Assembly: GCF_016463295.1 (NCBI RefSeq)
Contig: NZ_JAEMRO010000002.1
Coordinates: 119,860-183,859, forward strand
Direction of reading: 5' to 3'
Length of the DNA stretch: 64,000 nt
Source of the DNA: Brevundimonas sp.
GTDB lineage: Bacteria; Pseudomonadota; Alphaproteobacteria; Caulobacterales; Caulobacteraceae
Below the pieces are notes generated by a model, which saw only the letters and a list, made by a program, of their open reading frames with translations, did no database searches and was not told where the DNA came from. This document shows positions 51,570 to 59,981 of this stretch, piece by piece. The translations under genes and the position numbers were made by a program. How positions within the stretch are numbered: position 1 is the stretch's first letter; each line of letters starts with the position of its first letter.

Positions 51570-53374
51570 GGCAGAGGCCGAGCCACTTCCTCGCTGATCC
51601 AGCAGTCCATGCGGGCGTCCAGAAGTTCCAGCGGCAAGGCCCCATCGACCAGCAGGGCGTCGTGGAAGCGGCGGATGTCGAACCGGTCGCCCAGGGCGGC
51701 CTCAGCTCGGCTGCGAATGGCACGCAGCCGGATTTCGCCGATCTTGTAGCCTGTCGCCTGGCCGGGCCAGCCGATGTAGCGCTGAAGCTCGGTTTCGATG
51801 TTCAGAGGGGCCAGGGCCGAGTTGTCGCGGAAGCAGGCTCTGGCCTGTTCGATGTCCCAGCCCAGCCAGTGCAGGCCGGTGTCGGCGACCAGACGGCAGG
51901 CGCGCCACATCTCGTAGGATAGCCGACCGAAGCGTTCGTAGGGCGTGCGATAGAAGTCCATCTCCTCACCCAGGAATTCGGCATACAGGCCCCAGCCCTC
52001 GATGAAGGCGGTGACGTCGGCCCCGCGTCGGAAATAGGGCTGGTCCTCGGCCTCCTGCTGCAGGGCGAGCTGCAGATGGTGGCCCGGCACGGCCTCGTGC
52101 AGGGTCAGTGCGGGCAGTTCGTACAGGGGTCGCTGGTCCAGGCTGGAGGTGTTGACCAGATAACCGCCGGCGACGCCGGTCTTGAGCGACCCGGGGGAGT
52201 AGCGTCCGGTGGTGTAATTGGCCTCGATCTCGCGCGGCACGGGCCGGACACCATAGGGCAGGCGGGGCAGGGTGCCGAACAGCGCGGGCAGGCCATCGTC
52301 GGCCCGCTTGGCCATTTCGGACGCCTTCTCCAGCAGATCCTCGCGGGTCGTGGCATAGAACTGCGGATCGGAACGCAGGAAGGCGAGGAAGCCCGCGAAG
52401 TCGCCGGTCCAGCCCGCCGCCTGCATCTCTTCGTCCATGCGGGCGCGGATGCGGGCGACCTCCTCCAGGCCTATGGCGTGAACCTGATCTGGCGTCAGGT
52501 CGGTGGTGGTGTAGCCGCGAACGAAATAGGCATAGAGGTCACGACCGCCGGGCCGCTGGCCGATGCCGGGTTCGGTCTGGGTGGCGGGCAGATAGTCATC
52601 GGTCAGGAAGCGCAGCCATTCTGCTCGGCGGGGCGCAATCTCTCCGGCGACGATGGCGGCGGCAGCGGCGCGTAGGGCGGCCTGATCGGCGACCGGGATG
52701 GTGTCGGGTAGAGCCGTCAAAGGGGCCAGCAGGGGATCGGTCTCGGGCGTCAGGCCGACATCGCTGCGGGCCAAGGTCATCGCGCTTTCGACGACGGACC
52801 GGGGTTGGATCAAGCCTGTCTCCAGACCGCGCCGGGCATGGGCCAGGGTCGCGTCATACATGGCGGGCATGCCGGCGAGGCGGGACAGCCAGGCCTCGGC
52901 ATCGGCCTTGGTCGCAATGCGGGTGACGGAGGCGATATAGGCCAGGGATTGGCCGACCGCCCCTTCGGAGTTCAGGGCCAGACGGCTGGTGTCCAGGCCG
53001 ATGCCTTCCAGGTCGCGGTCGATCAGGAACAGCAGGAAGGCGCGGTTCTGGGCCTCGTTGTCCGACAAGCCAGCGACGGGAACCGCCTCCAGTCGCGTCT
53101 TGAAGGCCTGAAGTGGCGAACGACGCGCCAGTTCGGCCTCGCGCGAAATATCGGGCAGGCGCGAAAGAGCGGCACGGTCGCCGTCCATGCCGGCGGTGAT
53201 CGGATCGTTGGCTTTCAGATAGGCCTCGTAATCCGCGAGCAGTACGGCCAGGTCGGCATTCGATGCTTGGGCTTGCGTCGAATTGCCCGGTGCCTGGCCG
53301 GTGGGCTGGGCGTGCGCGGCTGCGGGCATTGCGGACAGCAAGGCCAGGACACTGACGGCGATGACGGATTTCAT
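51566..53374 (-). CDS. Exported DUF885 family metallopeptidase-like protein
   Basis: The ATG at 53374 gives 602 residues with a signal peptide (MKSVIAVSVLALLSAMPAAAHA). The DUF885 core includes LTLHEAVPGHHLQLALQQE (HExxH-like zinc site near residue 430), FIEGWGLYAEFLGEEMDFY and WPGQATGYKIGEIRL. These periplasmic proteins are zinc peptidase-like and are thought to act on peptides. It starts divergent from nothing nearby and ends tail-to-tail with the MmcQ/YjbR gene. Confidence 0.87.
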   Translation of the reverse strand: MKSVIAVSVLALLSAMPAAAHAQPTGQAPGNSTQAQASNADLAVLLADYEAYLKANDPITAGMDGDRAALSRLPDISREAELARRSPLQAFKTRLEAVPVAGLSDNEAQNRAFLLFLIDRDLEGIGLDTSRLALNSEGAVGQSLAYIASVTRIATKADAEAWLSRLAGMPAMYDATLAHARRGLETGLIQPRSVVESAMTLARSDVGLTPETDPLLAPLTALPDTIPVADQAALRAAAAAIVAGEIAPRRAEWLRFLTDDYLPATQTEPGIGQRPGGRDLYAYFVRGYTTTDLTPDQVHAIGLEEVARIRARMDEEMQAAGWTGDFAGFLAFLRSDPQFYATTREDLLEKASEMAKRADDGLPALFGTLPRLPYGVRPVPREIEANYTTGRYSPGSLKTGVAGGYLVNTSSLDQRPLYELPALTLHEAVPGHHLQLALQQEAEDQPYFRRGADVTAFIEGWGLYAEFLGEEMDFYRTPYERFGRLSYEMWRACRLVADTGLHWLGWDIEQARACFRDNSALAPLNIETELQRYIGWPGQATGYKIGEIRLRAIRSRAEAALGDRFDIRRFHDALLVDGALPLELLDARMDCWISEEVARPLP

Positions 53375-53452
53375 GAGGACCCCCAAACCCCTGACGGGTT
53401 CCGGGTGAATGCATCGGAGGGGCGGGCCCACGTCAAGCCATGATCGCCCGCA

Positions 53453-53959
53453 CTAGGCGCAGAAGGCGAAGAACCGTTCGATGCGGTCGCGCGAGCCGGG
53501 CTGGGGGACATAGGTCTGGCGCGCGCCACCCTGCCATACGGCCAGCCAGCCGATCCGGCGGAAACGCTGAAAGACCGGGGCATCGCCCTCGGCCTCGGCC
53601 GTCAGGATCAGGCCGTCGTGGACTTCGGCGGGCTCTGCGGCGGCTGCATAGCGCTCGGTGTCGCCGCCGGACTCGATATGGATTTCCGGCGACGCTCCCT
53701 TGTCCGCGCTGGCGGTGAGGTCGAGCTTGCCCGTTCCCCGTGCGCACTCCAGACCCAGCTTCAGGTCGTCGCTTTGAGCCGTCCCGTAAGCCAGCTTGGC
53801 GTTGGTGCCGTCTTCCGACAGAAACCAGTCGTAGCCCTCGACGGGTTGCGGCGCGCCGGAGCTTGGGACGGTTGTGGCTGGAACTTCCGGCGTCGTCGTC
53901 GAACAGGCACCGACCAGCGCGGTCGTGGCCAAGAGGATCAGCAGGGACGCGCGACGCAT
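53453..53959 (-). CDS. Predicted lipoprotein, paralogue of its upstream neighbour
   Basis: This 168-residue lipoprotein has the signal MRRASLLILLATTALVGAC. The mature domain contains DYDW-like GYDWFLSEDGTNAKLAYG and one internal cysteine (GLECARGTG). The ending RDRIERFFAFCA resembles the end of the next protein upstream (LAKLRRFAELCSG), and both share a (H/A)PVF-x-(A/R)F block. They are probably duplicated envelope proteins. No known function. Confidence 0.6.
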   Translation of the reverse strand: MRRASLLILLATTALVGACSTTTPEVPATTVPSSGAPQPVEGYDWFLSEDGTNAKLAYGTAQSDDLKLGLECARGTGKLDLTASADKGASPEIHIESGGDTERYAAAAEPAEVHDGLILTAEAEGDAPVFQRFRRIGWLAVWQGGARQTYVPQPGSRDRIERFFAFCA

Positions 53960-53974
53960 GGGATACTCCGACCG

Positions 53975-54412
53975 TTAGCCGGAACAAAGCTCGGCGAACC
54001 GGCGCAGCTTGGCAAGATGGGCCTGCGGGATTTCGATGGTGCGTCGCGTCTCGCCCGCTGTCATCGACAGATTGCCGTCCGCGGCAAAGGCGGCAAAGAC
54101 CGGGTGGTCGGTCCGCAGGGCCAGTTTTGCCGACCCGCCACGTCCAGCCTCGCTTTCGGTCATGGCGGTCGATGAGCCGGCCGCCAGACGGGTCATGCCG
54201 GTCATGCCTGCGGCTTGATACAGGGTGACCCGCGCCACGCTGGACCCCGGTTCGCACTCCAGAGTCGTGCGCAGGCTGGGCGTGTCAGGGATTTCGTTGG
54301 CCAGCACGACGGGCGCGCTGTCGGCATAAAGCGTCCAGGTCCAGGCAGGTTCCTGTGCGGCATGGACGTTGGCGACACCGATCAGCGTCGCCAGGATTGA
54401 AAGTACGGACAA
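53975..54412 (-). CDS. Exported protein of unknown function
   Basis: This 145-residue protein has a signal peptide ending ANVHA and a mature domain beginning AQEPAWTWTLYADSAP. TLECEPGSS and the C-terminal RRFAELCSG contribute cysteines at positions like those in the downstream lipoprotein. A short gap (15 bp) separates the two, so they form an operon. Function unknown. Confidence 0.55.
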   Translation of the reverse strand: MSVLSILATLIGVANVHAAQEPAWTWTLYADSAPVVLANEIPDTPSLRTTLECEPGSSVARVTLYQAAGMTGMTRLAAGSSTAMTESEAGRGGSAKLALRTDHPVFAAFAADGNLSMTAGETRRTIEIPQAHLAKLRRFAELCSG

Positions 54413-54526
54413 TGTCGCGACCCCGCTGTCGTTCGAAGCGATGAACGATCATCAAGCCCGGGATGTTCCGCCGCCGTCAAGGATGCGGCGGCGCCTGCCC
54501 ATCCGAGGCTACACGCGGTTCTGGCC

Positions 54527-55270
54527 TCAGAACGGGCTGAACCGCTCCACCAGGGACTGGGCCGCAGGCGTGGCCTGGACCCGGCTGATGTCGCCGCGAC
54601 CACCGTAGCTGATGCGGGCCTCGGCGATCTGGGTGTGGGCGATGGTGTTGGCCGAGCTGATGTCCTCGGGCCGGACGATGCCGGCGACGGTCAACTCGCG
54701 TACCTCGCGGTTGGTGCGGACTTCCTGACGGCCCTGGATCATCAGATTGCCGTTGGCCATGACGTCGGTGACGACGGCCGCGATGGTCAACGAAACCCGC
54801 TCCGAGCGGTTTACCGAGCCCGAGCCGCTGGCGTTGGACTCGCCCTCGATGCCGACCATGTTCGCCGGGTCGAAACCGCCGGGGAATATGCGACCCAAGT
54901 TGTTCTCCAGACCGAAGAAGTTTGTGACCCCGCCCGAGGCGTCATTGGTGCGGCTGCGCTGGGTGGAGTTCTGCGTCTGGGCGCGGTCGTCGATGTCGAT
55001 GTTGACGGTCAGGATGTCGCCGACGCGACGGGCGCGCTGGTCGCCGAAGAAGGTCCGCGACCCGACCCGCCACAGGCTGTTGGCGCTGGCGGCGCGGTCC
55101 GCACGCTGCTGCTCGGGCGTCGGCAGATAGACCTGGCTGGTCGGGACCAGGGCCGCCGGATAGCCGATGGGGGCCAGTTCCGGCCCGCGGATAGCCTCCA
55201 CGGCCGTCGAACAGGCACCGAGGGCCAGGGTAGAGGCGAGGGCGGCGGTGGTGATCAGGGCGGTACGCAT
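54527..55270 (-). CDS. flgH: Flagellar L-ring lipoprotein FlgH
   Basis: This 247-residue lipoprotein has a signal ending LALGAC. FlgH blocks are SLWRVGSRTFFGDQRARRVGD, ILTVNIDIDDRAQTQNSTQRS and the C-terminal REVRELTVAGIVRPEDISSAN, TIAHTQIAEARISYGGRG. It forms the outer-membrane L-ring around the flagellar rod. It is the last gene of the minus-strand flgF-flgG-flgA-flgH operon, 15 bp after flgA. Confidence 0.95.
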   Translation of the reverse strand: MRTALITTAALASTLALGACSTAVEAIRGPELAPIGYPAALVPTSQVYLPTPEQQRADRAASANSLWRVGSRTFFGDQRARRVGDILTVNIDIDDRAQTQNSTQRSRTNDASGGVTNFFGLENNLGRIFPGGFDPANMVGIEGESNASGSGSVNRSERVSLTIAAVVTDVMANGNLMIQGRQEVRTNREVRELTVAGIVRPEDISSANTIAHTQIAEARISYGGRGDISRVQATPAAQSLVERFSPF

Positions 55271-55285
55271 GAACTGTGATCCCTC

Positions 55286-55888
55286 TTAGCGAGCGGCGAA
55301 CTGGTTGGAGCGGGCGGACTGGGCGGCAGGGCCCGCGATGGCGCGGCCGGGGCCGGTGGCGACGGCGTCGATGGTGCGGCCGGACTGCAGGTTCAGCACG
55401 GCGACGGGCTCGCCCATCCCGGCGTTGCGCTGGGCGCGGCCGGTGACGGTCAGGCGGATGCCGCCGGATTCGAAGGCGACCTCGACCAGGTCGTTGCGGC
55501 TGATGACGCGGTCCCCGTAGGCCGCGCGGGCAGGGGCATAGGTGGGCGCGACAGCTGCATTAGAAGAGGCCGTGGGCGCGATAGTGGCGGAAACGGCGGG
55601 TGCCTCCGCGGCATGACGCACCACGACGCGGCGCAACCCGGTCGGATTTGCCCAGTCCAGGCCGGATTGACGGGCGAGGCTCTGGAGCTGACCGGCCTCG
55701 AACACAATGGAAGGGCCGACCCGGCGGCCCACGACGACGCCAGACGCGCCGCCGGCTCCGTCGAACAGGTCGCCGAATGTGACTTGGCCGTCTGAATCGA
55801 CGGGATTGCTCTTCAGTGTCACCGGGCCAGCGAAGGCGGAACCCGCGACGGCCAAGGCCAGCGCGGCCCCCAGGATCAGCGCCCTCAT
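55286..55888 (-). CDS. flgA: Flagellar P-ring chaperone FlgA
   Basis: This 200-residue protein has a signal peptide (LILGAALALAVAGSAFA) and the SAF-like FlgA end: GDRVISRNDLVEVAFESGGI, then LTVTGRAQRNAGMGEPVAVLN, LQSGRTIDAVATGPGRA. It assists assembly of the periplasmic P-ring. The start overlaps the flgG stop (ATGA). flgI is not in the window. Confidence 0.92.
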   Translation of the reverse strand: MRALILGAALALAVAGSAFAGPVTLKSNPVDSDGQVTFGDLFDGAGGASGVVVGRRVGPSIVFEAGQLQSLARQSGLDWANPTGLRRVVVRHAAEAPAVSATIAPTASSNAAVAPTYAPARAAYGDRVISRNDLVEVAFESGGIRLTVTGRAQRNAGMGEPVAVLNLQSGRTIDAVATGPGRAIAGPAAQSARSNQFAAR

Positions 55889-56673
55889 GACTTCACCTGC
55901 GAGGCGACGGACAGCATCTGGTCTGCGGTGGTGATCACCTTGGAGTTCATCTCATAGGCGCGCTGGGCAATGATCAGCGAGCTGATCTCGGCCACGGCAT
56001 CGACGTTCGAGGCCTCGGTAAACTTGTGCAGCAACTGGCCGAAACCGACCTCCCCGGGTGTGCCGACATTGGCCGGGCCCGAGGCCGTGGTTTCCAGCAG
56101 AAGGTTGTCGCCGACCGCTTCCAGTCCCGCCTCGTTGAAGAAGGTGGCGATCTCCAGCTGGCCGACGATGGAGGGCTCGGTCTCGCCCGCCGTAATGACC
56201 TGGACCTGGCCGGACTTGGAGATGGAGACATCGACCGCATCCTGCGGGATGGAGATGTTGGGCTGAACCGCATAGCCGTCGTCGGTGACCAGCTGGCCTT
56301 CTCCGTTCAGGGCGAAGTTGCCGGCGCGGGTGAAGGCGGTTTCGCCCGAGGGCAACAGAATCTGGAAATAGCCGCGCCCGTCGATGGCCACGTCGTACAA
56401 CCCGCCGGTATTGGTCGGGGTGCCTTGTTCGGTGACGCGATAGACCGCCCCCGCCTTGACGCCTGCACCGATCTGGATGCCGGTCGGGACGACCGTGCCC
56501 TGGCTGGACGACTGTGCGCCCATCCGCTCGACGTTCTGATACAGCAGGTCCTGGAACTCGGCCCGCTGGCGCTTGTAGCCGACGGTGTTCATGTTGGCGA
56601 TGTTGTTGGAGATGACCTCCACGTTCAGCTGCTGGGCGGCCATGCCGGAGGCGGCGGTGCGGAGTGCGCGCAT
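55885..56673 (-). CDS. flgG: Flagellar distal rod protein FlgG
   Basis: This 262-residue protein begins MRALRTAASGMAAQQLNVEV with ISNNIANMNTVGYKRQRAEF, the FlgG N-terminus. DVAIDGRGYFQILLPSGETA is internal, and the C-terminal SSLIIAQRAYEMNSKVITTADQML is a rod-family helix. It forms the distal rod. The gene follows flgF by 14 bp. Confidence 0.96.
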   Translation of the reverse strand: MRALRTAASGMAAQQLNVEVISNNIANMNTVGYKRQRAEFQDLLYQNVERMGAQSSSQGTVVPTGIQIGAGVKAGAVYRVTEQGTPTNTGGLYDVAIDGRGYFQILLPSGETAFTRAGNFALNGEGQLVTDDGYAVQPNISIPQDAVDVSISKSGQVQVITAGETEPSIVGQLEIATFFNEAGLEAVGDNLLLETTASGPANVGTPGEVGFGQLLHKFTEASNVDAVAEISSLIIAQRAYEMNSKVITTADQMLSVASQVKS

Positions 56674-56687
56674 GGTTCAGTCTCTCC

Positions 56688-57425
56688 TTACGACACCCGG
56701 CCCAGCCGCTCGACCGAGCGACGGGACAGGTCGTTGGTGTTTTCGATCATCCGCGATATGCTCTCGTAGGCTCGCTGGATCTCGATCAGATTGGTGATCT
56801 CGAGGATCGGATTGACGTTGGAGCCTTCCAGCATGCCCTGACGCACGCGGGCGTCCGTCGCCTCGACGGGCGTGGTGTTCGAGGCGTTGCGGTACAGGCC
56901 GTCGCCGCCCTTTTCGAGCACCGACAGGGTGTCGAAGCGGACGACGGAGATACGGCCCGTCAGCTGACCGTTTTGGCTGATCGTGCCGTCCGGGCCAACG
57001 GCGGGTTCGCCCAAGGCGCGGTCCAGGATGATGGGGCCACCGTCGCCCAGAACGGCCGCGCCGCCCTCGGTCGTCAGCTGTCCCTCAGCGTTCAGGGTGA
57101 AGGCCCCGTCGCGGGTATAGGCCTCGCCGGCCCCGTCCTGCAGCTTGAAGAAGGCCCCTTCGCCCTCGATGGCGAAGTCCAGGCTGCGGCCCGTCTGTTC
57201 CAGTGCGCCCTGGCCGAAGTCGCGGCCGACGCCCTTGTCCAAGACGAAGCTGGCGCTGGGGCGGATGAAGGCGTTGCGGGCGCGCTCGCCGACCTCTGTG
57301 CCGACCAGCAGCTGCTCGACCTTGAAGCCGGTGGTGTCGGCATTAGCGATGTTGTTGGCCACGATGTCGAGCTCGCGGCGGAGCGTCATCTGGCGCGACA
57401 GTCCGACGTAGGCGGCATTTTCCAT
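56688..57425 (-). CDS. flgF: Flagellar proximal rod protein FlgF
   Basis: The ATG at 57425 gives 245 residues beginning MENAAYVGLSRQMTLRRELD and IVANNIANADTTGFK. FAIEGEGAFFKLQDGAGEAY and the C-terminal LIEIQRAYESISRMIENTNDL confirm FlgF. It is the first gene of the rod/L-ring operon. A sigma-54 promoter lies 28 bp upstream. Confidence 0.95.
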   Translation of the reverse strand: MENAAYVGLSRQMTLRRELDIVANNIANADTTGFKVEQLLVGTEVGERARNAFIRPSASFVLDKGVGRDFGQGALEQTGRSLDFAIEGEGAFFKLQDGAGEAYTRDGAFTLNAEGQLTTEGGAAVLGDGGPIILDRALGEPAVGPDGTISQNGQLTGRISVVRFDTLSVLEKGGDGLYRNASNTTPVEATDARVRQGMLEGSNVNPILEITNLIEIQRAYESISRMIENTNDLSRRSVERLGRVS

Positions 57426-57452
57426 GAGCGGCTCCTTTCGCAAAGGGGCCTC

Positions 57453-57467
57453 GCAACGGTCGTGCCA
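57453..57467 (-). promoter_or_regulatory. Sigma-54 promoter for the flgF operon
   Basis: The minus strand reads TGGCACGACCGTTGC, an exact TGGCAC-N5-TTGC element, 28 bp upstream of the flgF ATG. In Caulobacter, late basal-body operons use sigma-54 with FlbD. Confidence 0.85.
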
Positions 57468-57552
57468 ACACGGTTAATCCAGTGGTGGCGGGCCTTTGGA
57501 CTGGATGAAGCCAGAGTGCACCCGGCAGGATTTGCCGGTTCTTAGCGGCTCG

Positions 57553-57558
57553 TTAACC
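57553..57558 (+). promoter_or_regulatory. Possible CtrA half-site upstream of fliL
   Basis: CGTTAACCAA lies 44 bp upstream of the fliL start, and a second TTAA occurs near 57474. CtrA binds TTAA-type half-sites upstream of fliLM in Caulobacter. A single half-site is weak evidence. Confidence 0.35.
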
Positions 57559-57602
57559 AAAAAACGGTCGAATGGAGGCTGAGATTCTCCGGGGCGCTGT
57601 GC

Positions 57603-58274
57603 ATGCTGAAGTTCGGCAAGAAGAAGGACAAGAAGGGCGGCGGTGACGCCGACCTGCCGGCCGTGTCCGATGCGCCCGCCGCGGAAGGTGAAGGCGGGGA
57701 GGGTGGGGATGCCGCGCCCAAGAAGAAGAAAATCCCGCTGTTGTTAATCGCCATTCCGGCTGCCGTGCTGGTGCTGGGCGGGGGAGGGGCTGCGGCCTTT
57801 TTCATGCTCCAGCCCAAGCCTGCAGCCGCTGAAGCCGAGGGCGGCGAGCACGGCGAGGCCAAGGCCGACGCCGGTCACGGCGAAGAGAAGAAGAAAGGCG
57901 GCGACCATGGCGGCGGTGCCGAGGGCGAGGCCGATCCGTCCATGGGCGTAATCGCCGAGGGGCCTGACGGCGTCACCTTCTTCACCCTGCCGGACATGGT
58001 GATGAACATTCAGGGGCCGGAAGGTCGGCCCATGGTCATGAAGCTGAAGCTGACGCTGGAAACCAAGGACGCGCACGTTGCCGAGCAGCTGCAGGCCGAG
58101 ATGCCGCGCCTGCAGGACATGTTCCAGGGCTTCCTGCGCGAGCTGCGGCCCGAGGATCTGGCCGGATCGGCGGGCAGTTTCCAGCTGAGGGCCGAAATCC
58201 TGCGCCGGGTCAATCTGGTGGCGGCGCCGGGCAAGGTGGACGCGGTCCTGATCGAAGAAATGCTGGTGCAGTAG
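57603..58274 (+). CDS. fliL: Flagellar basal body-associated protein FliL
   Basis: This 223-residue protein has a lysine-rich N-terminus (MLKFGKKKDKKGGG), one transmembrane segment (IPLLLIAIPAAVLVLGGGGAAAFF) and a charged linker. The FliL domain follows, with FFTLPDMVMNIQGPEGRPMV and MKLKLTLETKDAHVAEQL. It sits next to the stator and controls motor output. It is followed 2 bp later by fliM, as in Caulobacter. Confidence 0.92.
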   Translation: MLKFGKKKDKKGGGDADLPAVSDAPAAEGEGGEGGDAAPKKKKIPLLLIAIPAAVLVLGGGGAAAFFMLQPKPAAAEAEGGEHGEAKADAGHGEEKKKGGDHGGGAEGEADPSMGVIAEGPDGVTFFTLPDMVMNIQGPEGRPMVMKLKLTLETKDAHVAEQLQAEMPRLQDMFQGFLRELRPEDLAGSAGSFQLRAEILRRVNLVAAPGKVDAVLIEEMLVQ

Positions 58275-58276
58275 GC

Positions 58277-59335
58277 ATGACGGACGCCGCCTTCGCCGAA
58301 CCGATCGACCCGCTGGGCGAAGAGGACGAGGATCGCGCCTCCGGCCTGTCCGAACGCGTCCTGAACCAGGACGAGATCGACAGCCTGCTGGGCTTCGATC
58401 TCGGCGACGACGACGGGTCCGAAAGGTCGGGCATCCGGGCCATCATCAACTCGGCGCTGGTCTCCTACGAACGCCTGCCGATGCTGGAGATCGTGTTCGA
58501 CCGCCTGGTTCGGTTGATGACGACGTCCCTGCGGAACTTCACCTCCGATAACGTCGAGGTCAGCCTCGACAACATCTCCTCGATCCGGTTCGGCGACTAT
58601 CTGAATTCGATCCCGCTGCCGGCGATCCTGGCCGTGTTCCGGGCCGAGGAGCTGGACAACTATGGCCTGCTGACGGTCGATTCCAATCTGATCTATTCGA
58701 TCGTCGACGTGCTGCTGGGCGGACGCCGGGGCACGGCGGCGCTGCGGATCGAGGGGCGGCCCTATACGACGATCGAGCGCGTGCTGGTCCAGCGCATGGT
58801 CGAGGTCATCCTGAACGACGCGCGCGCAGCCTTCGAGCCGCTGACGCCGGTGCATTTCAACCTGGATCGTCTGGAGACCAATCCGCGCTTCGCCGCCATC
58901 GCGCGCCCGGCCAATGCGGCCATCCTGGTCAAGCTGCGCATCGACATGGAGGACCGCGGCGGTCGGGTCGAACTGCTGCTGCCCTATTCGACGCTGGAGC
59001 CCATCCGCAAGATGCTGCTGCAGCAGTTCATGGGTGAGAAGTTTGGACGCGACAACATCTGGGAAGGCCACCTGGCTACCGAGCTCTGGACCACGGAAAC
59101 CGAGGTCCGCTGCGTGCTGGACGAGCAACAGGCCCCGCTGTCGCAGGTTCTGAACCTGAAGGTCGGCGACACCATGATGTTCAATGTCACGCCGGATTCG
59201 GACATCTCGATCCGGGCTGGAACCATACCGCTGACCACCGGCAAGATGGGCCGCAAGGGCCAGCATATCGCCGTGCGTGTGGAGGCCCCGATCAATATCG
59301 ACGCCGCCGCCCGCCTGACTGGAGGAAAACGCTGA
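58277..59335 (+). CDS. fliM: Flagellar motor switch protein FliM
   Basis: This 352-residue protein has the CheY-binding-type N-terminal motif LNQDEIDSLLGFD. The GGxxG region is in VDVLLGGRRGTAALRIEGRPY, and TIERVLVQRMVEVILNDARAAF lies in the middle domain. The C-terminal SpoA-like domain has LSQVLNLKVGDTMMFNV. It forms part of the C-ring and sets rotation direction. Its stop overlaps the next start. Confidence 0.96.
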   Translation: MTDAAFAEPIDPLGEEDEDRASGLSERVLNQDEIDSLLGFDLGDDDGSERSGIRAIINSALVSYERLPMLEIVFDRLVRLMTTSLRNFTSDNVEVSLDNISSIRFGDYLNSIPLPAILAVFRAEELDNYGLLTVDSNLIYSIVDVLLGGRRGTAALRIEGRPYTTIERVLVQRMVEVILNDARAAFEPLTPVHFNLDRLETNPRFAAIARPANAAILVKLRIDMEDRGGRVELLLPYSTLEPIRKMLLQQFMGEKFGRDNIWEGHLATELWTTETEVRCVLDEQQAPLSQVLNLKVGDTMMFNVTPDSDISIRAGTIPLTTGKMGRKGQHIAVRVEAPINIDAAARLTGGKR

Positions 59336-59910
59336 TGACCGGTCTGATCCTGGATGGTGTCCTGATGGTGCTGCTGGTCGCGGCGCTCGGATACGGCGTG
59401 CGGCTGGAGCGCAAGCTGTCGGCCTTGCGGGCGGGACAGCAGGCGTTCGCCTCGGCGGTGACCGAGCTGAATACGGCGGCGGGCCGGGCCGAGACGGCGC
59501 TGGCGACGCTGCGGGCTTCGGGCCATGAGACCGACCTGCTGCACGACCGCATCGTGAAGGCCCGCGAGGTCAAGGCGCAGCTGGAAGGGTTGATCGCCCG
59601 GGCTCCCGCCGCTCCGGCCCGTGCCGTCGCCGAAGAAGCGCCGCTGGAACTGCGCGTCGCTGCGCCACGGCCTGCGCCCGCGCCTGTCGCCAAGCCGGCC
59701 GTCACGACGGCGGATGACGAGCGCGCTCTGCGCATGGCGGCTCTGGCCGAGCGCATCCAGGGTATGGCCGCGCCGGCGGTGGCCCGTGCCCAAGCGCCCG
59801 GCGGATCGAACGTATCGGCCATCCTGGGCGCGATGACCGCTAACCAAGCCGCGAAGCAAAGCCTCAACCAAGCGCGTCGTAACCTGGACGAAGACCTGTT
59901 CGCCGCCTGA
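59335..59910 (+). CDS. DUF6468 / PflI-like flagellar positioning protein
   Basis: This 191-residue protein has one N-terminal membrane segment (LILDGVLMVLLVAALGYGVRL), a coiled-coil (LSALRAGQQAFASAVTELNT) and a proline/alanine-rich stretch (APRPAPAPVAKPAV). This arrangement, directly downstream of fliM, matches the Caulobacter PflI gene, which affects polar placement of the flagellum. The assignment uses synteny and topology. The first base of its ATG is the last base of the fliM stop codon. Confidence 0.7.
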   Translation: MTGLILDGVLMVLLVAALGYGVRLERKLSALRAGQQAFASAVTELNTAAGRAETALATLRASGHETDLLHDRIVKAREVKAQLEGLIARAPAAPARAVAEEAPLELRVAAPRPAPAPVAKPAVTTADDERALRMAALAERIQGMAAPAVARAQAPGGSNVSAILGAMTANQAAKQSLNQARRNLDEDLFAA

Positions 59911-59981
59911 TTTGTCCTTCTTGCCCTATACCTTCACGCGCGGCGTGCAGGCGACTTGAGGGCTCCTGTGAGTAGCCGACC

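Noticed and set aside
58010-59266. 418-codon minus-strand ORF over fliM
   Set aside because: It is a shadow of fliM with no domain.
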